42,280 bases of DNA, from the NCBI GenBank assembly GCA_045656145.1, contig JAZOQP010000038.1:1-42280 (forward strand), given 5' to 3'. Within the stretch, counting starts at the first letter, position 1. Each line of letters opens with the position of its first letter. The notes under the pieces were generated by a model, which did no database searches, was not told where the DNA came from, and saw nothing but the letters and a program-made list of their open reading frames with translations. Shown here in pieces: positions 24,088 to 32,338 of this stretch. Source of the stretch: SIG565 sp045656145 (GTDB lineage: Bacteria; Bacillota; Clostridia; Oscillospirales; Acutalibacteraceae). A program made the translations under genes and the position numbers.

Positions 24088-25568
24088 TAAATATTTAGAA
24101 AATCAAAAACAACCTTTGCCATATCCTGCTTTTCGGCACAATTTGAAAATCTTACCTTTGCAGTTTTCAAGTTTGAAATTGGTGCAGGAATATCGGTTTT
24201 GGTAAACTCCGAAAGGTTATCTAAAATATCAAACTCATCCATATCGGTAGCTTCGCCCAATGCGGATAAAACGCTCTTTGCAAACTTATATGGAGACGCA
24301 GTTGAAGCTATAACAACCGGAGTGTTATCCCCTGTAGCCTTTACATAATCCTCATAAACACTAAAAGCAACGGCAGTATGAGTATCGGATAAATAACCAT
24401 ACTTTTCAAAAATTTCTTTAATGGTTGCTTTGGTTTTATCATCATCACAACAACCACCATAGAAAATGTTTTGAAGCTTTTCTAACATTTCGCCCTCAAT
24501 TTTAAAGGTTCCGTTTTCACTTAAGGAATTTTGAATGGCGGTTATTTTTTCGCTGTCATTTCCTGATAATTCAAACAACATTCTCTCAAGATTGCTGGAA
24601 ATTAAAATATCCATTGAAGGAGAAATAGTCGTGTGGAAAGGACGATTGCGGTCGTAAACACCGGTGTTGATAAAATCGGTAAGAACATTATTGGCATTTG
24701 AAGCACAAATAAGCTTCTTTATCGGCACGCCCATAACCTTTGCATAGTAAGCCGCGAGGATGTTACCGAAGTTACCAGTAGGAACTACAACATTAAAGCC
24801 GTCCTTCGCCTCATTATTGGCTAGTAAATCACAATAGGCTGATACATAGTAAATTATCTGTGGAACAAGTCTGCCCCAGTTAATTGAGTTAGCGCTAGAG
24901 AAAAGCTTATTCTTTTCGGCTAATTTTGCAATAATTTCCTTATTTGTGAAAATTTGTTTAACGCCTGTTTGAGCATCATCAAAATTGCCTTTAATAGAGC
25001 AAACGTAAACATTTTCGCCCGCTTGGGTATCCATTTGAAGCTTTTGCATTGGACTTACGCCATCGCAAGGATAGAAAACAATAATTTTAGTGTTTTCAAC
25101 ATCACGGAAGCCTTCCAAAGCAGCTTTACCCGTATCTCCGCTTGTTGCCACTAGGATAACTGTTTCTTTACCTTCATTTACCTTTTTAGCGGCAGTTGAT
25201 AAAAGATAAGGCAAAAGCTGAAGTGCTAAGTCCTTAAAAGCGCAGGTTGGTCCATGCCAAAGTTCGAGCACATTAATCTTATCGCCTAGTTTTGCAATTG
25301 GTGCGGGTCTCTCTTCTTCAAAGCTTCCGGTATAAGCGCCCTCAACGCAATAATCAATATCGTTTTCGGTAAAATCGGTTAAAAAATATTTTAAAATATA
25401 TTTTGCTCTGCCTTTATAATCAAGCTTTGCTAATGCGGAAAAATCTTCTGAATTCAAGGTTGGAATATGTTCGGGAACGAACAATCCTCCCTCTTTTGAA
25501 ATTCCGTTTGCAATCGCCTCGGCAGCAGTTGCTGTTAGTTTGTTGTTTCTGGTACTGATATAATTCAA
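24087..25568 (-). CDS. thrC: Threonine synthase
   Basis: PLP enzyme that converts O-phosphohomoserine to threonine, 493 residues, the long class. The PLP lysine is K112 in HGPTCAFKDLALQ, the phosphate-binding region is ATSGDTGKAALEG, and PTGNFGNILAAYYAK is the second cofactor contact. The start is TTG 25568, eight bases after AAGGAG, with a gap of 12 bases to yraN, so it is probably the last gene of the rplS-lepB-rbgA-rnhB-yraN run. No other threonine genes are in the window. Confidence 0.97.
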   Translation of the reverse strand: MNYISTRNNKLTATAAEAIANGISKEGGLFVPEHIPTLNSEDFSALAKLDYKGRAKYILKYFLTDFTENDIDYCVEGAYTGSFEEERPAPIAKLGDKINVLELWHGPTCAFKDLALQLLPYLLSTAAKKVNEGKETVILVATSGDTGKAALEGFRDVENTKIIVFYPCDGVSPMQKLQMDTQAGENVYVCSIKGNFDDAQTGVKQIFTNKEIIAKLAEKNKLFSSANSINWGRLVPQIIYYVSAYCDLLANNEAKDGFNVVVPTGNFGNILAAYYAKVMGVPIKKLICASNANNVLTDFINTGVYDRNRPFHTTISPSMDILISSNLERMLFELSGNDSEKITAIQNSLSENGTFKIEGEMLEKLQNIFYGGCCDDDKTKATIKEIFEKYGYLSDTHTAVAFSVYEDYVKATGDNTPVVIASTASPYKFAKSVLSALGEATDMDEFDILDNLSEFTKTDIPAPISNLKTAKVRFSNCAEKQDMAKVVFDFLNI

Positions 25569-25580
25569 ATTTATCGCTCC

Positions 25581-25946
25581 TTAAAAAGCATTTTTTATAT
25601 AATTAATTCTTAATTTTTCGTTATTAAATTCATCTTCCATAAAAACTTCCGCAACATCGAATCTGGGCTGAAGTTCCGAAACATTTGCCTTTGCAAGAAA
25701 ATCTTTTGCGGTTAGGGTTATTCTTCTTTGTTTATGAATATCTACAGCAGCAGCCGGAGAAACCAAGGAATGCTCATGCCTTAACTTAACCTCAACGAAA
25801 ACAATATGTTTTCTATCCTCTGCTATAATATCAATCTCACCAAATCGGCTATGATAATTCATTTTGAAAATTATATAGCCTTTACTTCTAAGGTAACCTG
25901 CAACCATTAATTCGGCAGCTTTACCTACATCTCTTTTAGTTATCAT
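25581..25946 (-). CDS. yraN: UPF0102 (YraN) family nuclease-like protein
   Basis: 121 residues with the nuclease-like core of the family: GEIDIIAED and FVEVKLR (the D/E...ExK pattern of PD-(D/E)XK enzymes) and the N-terminal GKAAELMVAGYLRSKGY. Function unproven. It overlaps rnhB by four bases (ATGA), so the two are translationally coupled, an order widely kept in bacteria. Confidence 0.9.
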   Translation of the reverse strand: MITKRDVGKAAELMVAGYLRSKGYIIFKMNYHSRFGEIDIIAEDRKHIVFVEVKLRHEHSLVSPAAAVDIHKQRRITLTAKDFLAKANVSELQPRFDVAEVFMEDEFNNEKLRINYIKNAF

Positions 25947-26539
25947 ACAATTCCCTTTAAAAAAGATTTTCTATGTATTGGTGTAATACCATACTTATTT
26001 ATAGCCTCATAATGAGCCTTTGTACCATAGCCTTTATGGGCAGCAAATTTATATTCGGGATATTCTTTATCATATTCTAATAAGAGCCTGTCCCTTGTAA
26101 CTTTAGCTAAAATCGAGGCTGCAGAAATCGACATAGAAAGTGCATCGCCCTTGATAACCGCTTTGGCATCAATCGATAAATTTGGCAGACGATTACCATC
26201 AATAATAGCAAAATCAACCTTTACCGATAAAGACTCCACAGCTCTTTTCATTGCTAAAAATGTTGCACCCAAAATATTAAGTTCCTCAATTTCTTCAACC
26301 GAGGCAAAAGCAATCGAATATGCCACAGCCTTTTCAGTTATAACATCAAAAAGCTGCTCTCTTTTCTTCTCACTTAATTTTTTAGAATCATTAAGTCCTT
26401 CAATTTCGGTATCAATCGGCAAAATAACTGCCGCCGCGCAAACAGGACCCGCAAGCGGACCTCTTCCCGCTTCATCAACACCGCAAATCGCCTTAAAACC
26501 GGCTAAATTTAATTCTTTTTCTATAGAATAATCAGGCAT
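25943..26539 (-). CDS. rnhB: Ribonuclease HII
   Basis: Removes RNA from RNA-DNA hybrids and single ribonucleotides from DNA. 198 residues. The active-site DE pair is D22-E23 in GVDEAGRGPLAGPV; the further acidic residues lie in IIDGNRLP and in the DR of KVTRDRLL, and the HKGYGTKAHYEAI motif is present. Its start codon overlaps the rbgA stop by one base. Confidence 0.96.
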   Translation of the reverse strand: MPDYSIEKELNLAGFKAICGVDEAGRGPLAGPVCAAAVILPIDTEIEGLNDSKKLSEKKREQLFDVITEKAVAYSIAFASVEEIEELNILGATFLAMKRAVESLSVKVDFAIIDGNRLPNLSIDAKAVIKGDALSMSISAASILAKVTRDRLLLEYDKEYPEYKFAAHKGYGTKAHYEAINKYGITPIHRKSFLKGIV

Positions 26540-27393
26540 TATACTCTCTCCAAAGAAATTTTACCAAGTTTACAATTTCGATACTCCTCTAAGAGCATAT
26601 TTGAGGCTCTTAAGGTATCAATTTCGCCACCGCGAATAACCATTGAACGTTTTTTACCGATTTGCTCTAAGAGTTCATAGGGCTCGGCTTCAAAATCGAG
26701 TTCACCAAACCTTGCTGTTAATAAATCTTTATAATCTTCTTTTAAAATTTCAAGAAGCCTTACAGCCAAAAGCTCAACATCTAAAACGCCATCCTTAACG
26801 GCACCTGTAAAAGCAAGCCTTTCCCCTACGGTTTCATCCTCAAATTTCGGCCAAAGAACACCGGGAGTATCTAAAAGTTCAAGTTCGCTATCAATGGTAA
26901 ACCACTGGTTCCCTCTAGTAACTCCGGGGCGGTTTTCAACCTTTGCCTTTGTATTCTTCGCAATGCGATTAATAAAGGAAGATTTGCCAACGTTTGGAAT
27001 TCCCACCACCATTACTCTTAGCGGTTTTCCAACCATCCCTTTTTGGCGATAACTTTCAAGTTTTTCGCTTAAAGACTCTTTTACTACTGTTTTAAATTTT
27101 TCAATTCCTTTTCCGCCTTTAGCATCAATGGCAATAGCAAAAACGCCCTGATTTTTATAGAAATTTATCCACTTTTCAGTTTCCTTTGCATCGGCCATAT
27201 CGCATTTATTAAGGAGAATAATTCTGGTTTTTCCACCAATAATTTCGGGCAAATCAGGATTGCGACTGCTAAGCGGGATTCTGGCATCCACAACCTCTGC
27301 CACAGCATCAATTAGTGGGAGAATTTCTTGTATCTTTCTCTTGGTTTTGGCCATATGGCCGGGAAACCACTGAATAGTTTGTGAATTATTCAT
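26539..27393 (-). CDS. rbgA: Ribosome biogenesis GTPase YlqF/RbgA
   Basis: Circularly permuted GTPase needed for late assembly of the 50S subunit. 284 residues. It opens with QWFPGHMAKTKRK, then G4 (NKCD, 62-65), then G1 (GIPNVGKS, 131-138), then G3 (DTPGVL), the order that defines the permuted family, followed by a helical C-terminal RNA-binding domain. It overlaps lepB by eight bases. Confidence 0.96.
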   Translation of the reverse strand: MNNSQTIQWFPGHMAKTKRKIQEILPLIDAVAEVVDARIPLSSRNPDLPEIIGGKTRIILLNKCDMADAKETEKWINFYKNQGVFAIAIDAKGGKGIEKFKTVVKESLSEKLESYRQKGMVGKPLRVMVVGIPNVGKSSFINRIAKNTKAKVENRPGVTRGNQWFTIDSELELLDTPGVLWPKFEDETVGERLAFTGAVKDGVLDVELLAVRLLEILKEDYKDLLTARFGELDFEAEPYELLEQIGKKRSMVIRGGEIDTLRASNMLLEEYRNCKLGKISLERV

Positions 27394-27994
27394 TTACAAG
27401 CACTCCGAATTCACTAATTGGCAACACCCTTAAAAGCGCTCTGCCTAAAACATTTCTGGTATCAACCATGCCCTCATTACCAAGCATGGTAAAGCGGCTA
27501 TCAGATGAATTGTTACGGTTATCGCCTAACACAAAAATATGACCCTTCGGAACTATAACGGGAAACTCAACATCTCCACTTGTGTTGGTAGGGGTATACA
27601 CATAACCTTCATGAAGTTCAACACCATCAACACTTACAACGCCGCTTCTAAAATCAATATCTACAACCTGACCCTCGGTGGCTATTACCCTTTTTATAAT
27701 GCAGGTTTCTTTATTGGAATATTCAATGGAATTATCTTCATTACGGGAAATCACAACAATATCTCCGCGCTTTGGAGTATAGAAAAGATTTGAAATTAAA
27801 ACCTTTTCTCCGTTATGCAGAGTATCGAGCATGGAATCACCACTAATTGTTACCACCTTAAAAACAAAGGTAAATAACAAAATAACAACCGAAAGCGCTA
27901 TTACGATTATTTCAAGCCAATCAAAAATTTCGCGCTTTAATGCCTTATTTTCCTTCTTTTCAGCATTATCAACAACGTTTTTCTCTAATTCCAT
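27386..27994 (-). CDS. lepB: Signal peptidase I
   Basis: Membrane-bound Ser/Lys protease that removes signal peptides from exported proteins. 202 residues from ATG 27994, with one N-terminal membrane helix (about 28-47), the catalytic serine S54 (GDSM), the catalytic lysine K101 (KRV) and the conserved FVLGDNRNNSSDSR. The start is chosen because GGTGGG lies nine bases upstream; an ATG at 28015 lies before that site. No promoter fits between it and rplS, so it is read by passage through the hairpin at 28027-28054. Confidence 0.96.
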   Translation of the reverse strand: MELEKNVVDNAEKKENKALKREIFDWLEIIVIALSVVILLFTFVFKVVTISGDSMLDTLHNGEKVLISNLFYTPKRGDIVVISRNEDNSIEYSNKETCIIKRVIATEGQVVDIDFRSGVVSVDGVELHEGYVYTPTNTSGDVEFPVIVPKGHIFVLGDNRNNSSDSRFTMLGNEGMVDTRNVLGRALLRVLPISEFGVLVNE

Positions 27995-28026
27995 TATAAA
28001 TATCCCACCTTTCATAAAAAAGCAAA

Positions 28027-28054
28027 AAAGGAGACATTAAAAAACGTCCCCTTT
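28027..28054 (-). terminator. Hairpin between rplS and lepB, likely partial terminator
   Basis: Stem of nine pairs with one G-U (28027-28035 with 28046-28054) followed on the minus strand by a U run. As lepB and the genes after it have no other visible promoter, this probably lets a fraction of polymerases through, giving much more L19 than LepB. Confidence 0.65.
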
Positions 28055-28059
28055 GTTTT

Positions 28060-28404
28060 TTAGCCGATAAGCTCTTTAACTTTTGCTGCTTTACCAACTC
28101 TATCGCGTAGGTAATATAACTTAGCACGACGGATTTTACCGTTACGAACAAGCTCTACCTTTGCAACGTTCGGTGAATGTACGGGGAAAACTCTTTCCAC
28201 ACCAACACCATAAGAAAGTCTTCTAACAGTGAAGGTTTCGGCAATGCCGCTGTTATTACGAGCAATAACAGTTCCCTCAAAAATCTGAATTCTTTCTCTT
28301 TCGCCTTCGCGAATCTTTACATGAACGCGAACTGTGCTACCAATTTTAATTTCAGGGGCATCAGCCTTAAGCATTCCTGCTGTTAAATTTTTTACAGCAT
28401 CCAT
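28060..28404 (-). CDS. rplS: 50S ribosomal protein L19
   Basis: L19 at the 30S-50S interface, 114 residues. Recognised by GSTVRVHVKIREGERERIQ, FEGTVIARNNSG, ETFTVRRLSYGVGVER and the C-terminal GKIRRAKLYYLRD. ATG 28404 follows AAGGAGG. In many clostridia trmD and rimM lie upstream; here the upstream gene is ypeB and rplS has its own promoter and a structured leader. Confidence 0.98.
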   Translation of the reverse strand: MDAVKNLTAGMLKADAPEIKIGSTVRVHVKIREGERERIQIFEGTVIARNNSGIAETFTVRRLSYGVGVERVFPVHSPNVAKVELVRNGKIRRAKLYYLRDRVGKAAKVKELIG

Positions 28405-28410
28405 CTTTTT

Positions 28411-28523
28411 TCCTCCTTAAGACTTCTCAGATGTTCATACCTTTATTAGCAGAGGACCATCCGCTTCAATGTCGAATTTTTCGGCATCAAACCCACTTGT
28501 AAGGACCAAGTGAAATCAAATGC
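28411..28523 (-). promoter_or_regulatory. Structured rplS leader (L19 leader type)
   Basis: About 110 bases between promoter and start codon. On the minus strand a hairpin with stem CACTTG/CAAGTG shows the bases TCCTTA in its loop (28500-28505). These are exactly complementary to TAAGGA in the rplS Shine-Dalgarno region (28414-28419), so the leader can hide the ribosome binding site through a long-range pairing. A second small hairpin (CGAA/TTCG) follows. L19 leaders that respond to the ribosomal protein are known in Firmicutes; I assign the type from position and this fold, not from a profile match. Confidence 0.6.
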
Positions 28524-28529
28524 TAGAAT

Positions 28530-28558
28530 ATGATACCACAACTCAAAGAAAAAATCAA
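28530..28558 (-). promoter_or_regulatory. Sigma-A promoter of rplS
   Basis: Minus strand TTGATT (28553-28558), 17-base spacer, TATCAT (28530-28535). The -35 starts only three bases after the ypeB stop codon. Confidence 0.7.
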
Positions 28559-28561
28559 GTA

Positions 28562-29893
28562 TTATTTTACCAAAGTTCCACCATTTGTTTTAAAAATTCT
28601 AAAAATTTGTTCCTCTTTCAAAGTTTCGGCATTCAAATAGATTAAAAACTCCTTATCATCAGCCGCTTTACAATAGAATTCAAAGCACACTTTTTCCATT
28701 TCGCCATCGGTTGGAATAACTGCCACCGAAGAGGAATTAACCTTCAAAGATTTTTCAACAAGGTCTTTTGCTTCCAATAATTTTTCCTCACTCGGCATTG
28801 TTATTTTACGCTCTTTATAATTCATAATATATGCTCTTGCATCGAAAAATACGATATCTCCATTTGACATATCCACCCCAACCTTAATTAAATCAGGATA
28901 ATAAATTATACCGTTTTGTGTTCTTGCCATATTAAAAACACAGGTTCCGTTATCAGCAAAATAAAAATTCACCATAAAGGTTTCACTTAAATTTTCATTA
29001 ACAAACTTTTCCGCCTTCTTTTGAGCCTCGGCGTAACTCAGATTATTTTGACCGCTAACATTATATTTCCTGAAATTGATAAGATAGCCGCCATTTAAAG
29101 AAACCGAAGCGCTCCCCTCTCCGTAAACAAAATTAATTGCAGAAATTTTTCCGTTATCATAACTATCAATACTAAGTTCTTCTCTATCAATTGAGAATGC
29201 ATTTGAAATAATGCTGAAAGCGGTATCCTCACTAATAGGTTCAGCATTTTTTACAAGATATGATTCTCCCTGTCTAATATGATCGGAATAAGGACCATCA
29301 TAAAGAAGTGTTGGATAATCGGTCATTGAATTTTCCAACACATCAAGTGAATTAACAAAAATATCATTTGAAAGCACTTCACCAATATTTTCATCTAAAA
29401 CCTTAGACCAATATTTATGGCGATTAACATTAACCTGAATCTCTCCAAAACTATCGGTAATTTCTTCTGCCATTTCCGATAAAACATCAACTGCGGCTTT
29501 TTCAGTTTCACTAAGTTCTTCGCCATCAATCACTCTTTCGGCAAGATAAACTGTATAATTGCCAACCTGCGAAAAAAATTTATTAAGATTTTCGCATATA
29601 TAATCTCCTGTTGGAAGTTGAGAAAATGCCTGCTTTGCAATTTTAGCCTCGGTATAAATATCGGCCGCTAATTTTGAAACTCCTGATGCCGATGTTACAT
29701 AAGGAAGTTTTTCAAGAGCAACATTTATTTTATTCAAACTGGAACCTACCTCCTCTAAAGAACGGGAATAGGTATAGGTAATTTCACTTTCATAAACTTT
29801 TGCTTTTTTATAAAATTTAAAGAAATAAATACTTAGCACAAAAAGGGCCGCTAGCAAGTAGGATAAAATTCTAATTAAAGACCTTTTTTTCAA
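28562..29893 (-). CDS. ypeB: Germination protein YpeB
   Basis: About 443 residues. In spore formers YpeB is needed to localise and stabilise the cortex hydrolase SleB in the spore. An N-terminal membrane helix (about 8-26) is followed by a helical N-domain and C-terminal PepSY-like repeats; the family block YPTLLYDGPYSDHIRQGE is clear. The start is taken as TTG 29893 (KKRSLIRIL), preceded by AAAGGATG; an upstream TTG at 29944 has no ribosome binding site. sleB, its usual partner, is not adjacent. Its presence argues for a spore-forming lineage. Confidence 0.9.
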   Translation of the reverse strand: MKKRSLIRILSYLLAALFVLSIYFFKFYKKAKVYESEITYTYSRSLEEVGSSLNKINVALEKLPYVTSASGVSKLAADIYTEAKIAKQAFSQLPTGDYICENLNKFFSQVGNYTVYLAERVIDGEELSETEKAAVDVLSEMAEEITDSFGEIQVNVNRHKYWSKVLDENIGEVLSNDIFVNSLDVLENSMTDYPTLLYDGPYSDHIRQGESYLVKNAEPISEDTAFSIISNAFSIDREELSIDSYDNGKISAINFVYGEGSASVSLNGGYLINFRKYNVSGQNNLSYAEAQKKAEKFVNENLSETFMVNFYFADNGTCVFNMARTQNGIIYYPDLIKVGVDMSNGDIVFFDARAYIMNYKERKITMPSEEKLLEAKDLVEKSLKVNSSSVAVIPTDGEMEKVCFEFYCKAADDKEFLIYLNAETLKEEQIFRIFKTNGGTLVK

Positions 29894-29974
29894 AAAAACA
29901 CATCCTTTTTTATATTTATTCCCTTTTTTATCCTCACTAATCAAAAAATTTACATTTTTAGTGAAAAATAACAG

Positions 29975-30003
29975 TTGTTTATATTAAAAAATTATTGTAT
30001 AAT
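29975..30003 (+). promoter_or_regulatory. Sigma-A promoter of the desulfurase-thiI operon
   Basis: TTGTTT (29975-29980), 17-base spacer, TATAAT (29998-30003), 24 bases upstream of the first start codon. It is the only promoter I see for the four genes up to 35569. Confidence 0.75.
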
Positions 30004-30026
30004 ATATAAGTTAAAAGAGGTGTAAT

Positions 30027-31157
30027 ATGATTTACTTTGATAACAGCGCTACAACTAAACCTTGCGATACCGCAATTAAATACATAAACGAATGCCTAAA
30101 TGATAATTGGGGTAATCCATCCTCACTTCACATTAAGGGCGTTTTTGCAGAAGAAATTTTAAACAACGCAAGAACAACCTTTGCCAAAAGCATATGTGCA
30201 CAAAAAAATGAAATTTATTTTACAAGCGGAGGCACCGAGGCTAATAATATAGCCATATTAGGCGTCGCAAAAAAACTTCAAAGGCGCGGCAAAAAAATTG
30301 TTACTTCTTCTATAGAGCATCCATCGGTTAAAGAAACTATCGACCATCTTGAAGAAGAAGGTTATGAAATAGTTAGATTAAAACCTAATGAAAACGGAGT
30401 TATCAGCAAGGACGAATTATACCAAGTTATTGATGATAAAACAATTCTTGTAAGCATTATGTTGGTTAATAATGAGATTGGCAGCATTCAACCTATTGAA
30501 GAAGCGACTAATGCAATTAAATTTAATAACTCTCCGGCTTTACTTCACTGCGATGCCGTTCAAGCTTATGGAAAACTTCCAATTGATGTTAAAAAGCTGG
30601 GTGTTGATTTGTTGAGTGTAAGCTCGCATAAAATTCACGGGCCAAAAGGTAGCGGATTTTTATACATAAAAAAAGGCACACCTTTTTCCTCCCCTATTTT
30701 TGGCGGTGGTCAAGAAGCAGGAATTCGCTCAGGCACAGAATGCACACATAATATTGCAGGTTTTTATGGAGCTTTAAAAGAACTTACCGATATAAAATCC
30801 TCTCTTGAAAAAACAACCGATTTAAGAGATTACGCCACAGAAAAATTATCGGAAATTGAAAATATTAAAATTAACTCTTCAAAGGAATCCCTTCCCTATA
30901 TTCTCAATATTTCGGTTATGGGATACAAATCCGAAACCATACTGCACTACCTTGAATCGAAAAACATTTTCGTTTCAAGCGGAAGCGCTTGCTCAAAGGG
31001 TAAAAAAAGTTATGTTTTAGAATCAATGGGCCTTGATGATAAAACTATTGACTCATCCTTAAGACTTAGTTTTTCGAGATACAACACAAAAGAGGAAATT
31101 GATGTTTTAGTTTCAGAACTTAAAAAGGCAACAAAATTTCTCAGAAAGGCATACTGA
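30027..31157 (+). CDS. Cysteine desulfurase (NifS/IscS family)
   Basis: PLP enzyme that takes sulfur from cysteine as an enzyme-bound persulfide. 376 residues. The PLP lysine is K202 (SVSSHKIHGPKG), the cofactor-stacking histidine is H98 (SSIEHPSV), and the sulfur-accepting cysteine is C322 (SSGSACSKGKK). It is one base upstream of thiI, so it very likely is the dedicated sulfur donor for tRNA 4-thiouridine (and possibly thiamine thiazole) synthesis, as with the NifZ-ThiI pair of Bacillus. Ribosome binding site AGAGGTG. Confidence 0.95.
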   Translation: MIYFDNSATTKPCDTAIKYINECLNDNWGNPSSLHIKGVFAEEILNNARTTFAKSICAQKNEIYFTSGGTEANNIAILGVAKKLQRRGKKIVTSSIEHPSVKETIDHLEEEGYEIVRLKPNENGVISKDELYQVIDDKTILVSIMLVNNEIGSIQPIEEATNAIKFNNSPALLHCDAVQAYGKLPIDVKKLGVDLLSVSSHKIHGPKGSGFLYIKKGTPFSSPIFGGGQEAGIRSGTECTHNIAGFYGALKELTDIKSSLEKTTDLRDYATEKLSEIENIKINSSKESLPYILNISVMGYKSETILHYLESKNIFVSSGSACSKGKKSYVLESMGLDDKTIDSSLRLSFSRYNTKEEIDVLVSELKKATKFLRKAY

Positions 31158-31158
31158 A

Positions 31159-32334
31159 ATGAAAGAAATTATTCTAATTAAAAATGGCGAATTGGTGCTA
31201 AAAGGATTAAACCGAAATTCGTTTGAAGATACCCTCATAAGAAATATTAAAAAAAGCCTTTCTTCCATTGGAAGTTTCTCGGTTAAAAAGGCTCAGTCGA
31301 CCATATATATAGAACCTCTTGAAGATGAATTTAAAATTGAAGAAGCTCTTGATAAAATCGGCAAAATATTCGGTATTGCGGCATATTCTCGCGCTTGTGT
31401 TTGTGAGAAAGATATGCAGAATATTTTGGATAACGCAGTTCCTTACCTTTCGGAAATATTAAAAACCGCCAAAACCTTTAAGGTTGAAGCAAAAAGAGCC
31501 GATAAAAAGTTCCCGCTCAAATCTCCCGAAATTTGCATGGAGCTTGGCGGTCATTTGCTTAAAAACTTCCCTCATTTGAAGGTTGATGTACATACTCCCG
31601 AAATTACAGTTTATGTAGAAATTCGTGATTTTGGCGCTTATATAAGGGCAGGTCAAATTCAGGGCGCAGGAGGACTTCCCGTTGGAACAGCGGGCAGAGC
31701 CGCAATTTTAATTTCGGGCGGTATTGATTCCCCCGTTGCCGCATGGACTATGGCCAAAAGAGGTCTTGAACTTAACGCTATACATTTTGCAAGCCCGCCA
31801 TATACCAGCCTTAGAGCCGAGATGAAGGTTAAGAGTTTGCTTGAAAAGGTATCCCACTATAGCGGAATTATCCGCTTAGGTGTTGTTCCTTTTACCGAAA
31901 TTCAGCAGCAAATTGCTGAAAATTGTCCTGAAGAATTCTTTACCCTCATTATGAGGCGAATGATGATGAGAATTTCGGTTGCACTAGCACGCGAGCGCAA
32001 CTGCTTAGCGCTTATCACAGGAGAGAGTTTAGGTCAGGTTGCAAGCCAAACCCTACCCGCTCTCGCTGTTACCGATGCGGTTTGCACCATGCCGGTACTC
32101 CGCCCGTTAATTGGTATGGATAAGGAAGAAATTGTTGAAATTTCAAGAAAAATTGATACATTTGAAATTTCTATCCAGCCATACGAAGACTGTTGCACGG
32201 TCTTTACCCCTAGACACCCTAAAACAAGACCTACCATTGAGCAATGCATTGCCGCAGAAAAGAATTTAGATATTGAAAGATTAGTTGAAGAGGCCGTTCG
32301 CGGCACTGAATTTTCTTTAATCGGTCAGGAGTGA
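31159..32334 (+). CDS. thiI: tRNA 4-thiouridine synthetase ThiI
   Basis: Adenylates uridine 8 of tRNA and transfers sulfur to it; also used in thiamine synthesis in some bacteria. 391 residues: ferredoxin-like and THUMP domains (about 1-165), then the PP-loop ATPase with SGGIDS at 186-191, and a Cys pair C345-C346 in YEDCCTVF. The C-terminal rhodanese domain of the E. coli enzyme is absent, as in most Firmicutes, so sulfur must come directly from the desulfurase. It starts one base after the desulfurase stop codon. Confidence 0.96.
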   Translation: MKEIILIKNGELVLKGLNRNSFEDTLIRNIKKSLSSIGSFSVKKAQSTIYIEPLEDEFKIEEALDKIGKIFGIAAYSRACVCEKDMQNILDNAVPYLSEILKTAKTFKVEAKRADKKFPLKSPEICMELGGHLLKNFPHLKVDVHTPEITVYVEIRDFGAYIRAGQIQGAGGLPVGTAGRAAILISGGIDSPVAAWTMAKRGLELNAIHFASPPYTSLRAEMKVKSLLEKVSHYSGIIRLGVVPFTEIQQQIAENCPEEFFTLIMRRMMMRISVALARERNCLALITGESLGQVASQTLPALAVTDAVCTMPVLRPLIGMDKEEIVEISRKIDTFEISIQPYEDCCTVFTPRHPKTRPTIEQCIAAEKNLDIERLVEEAVRGTEFSLIGQE

Positions 32335-32338
32335 TTTT

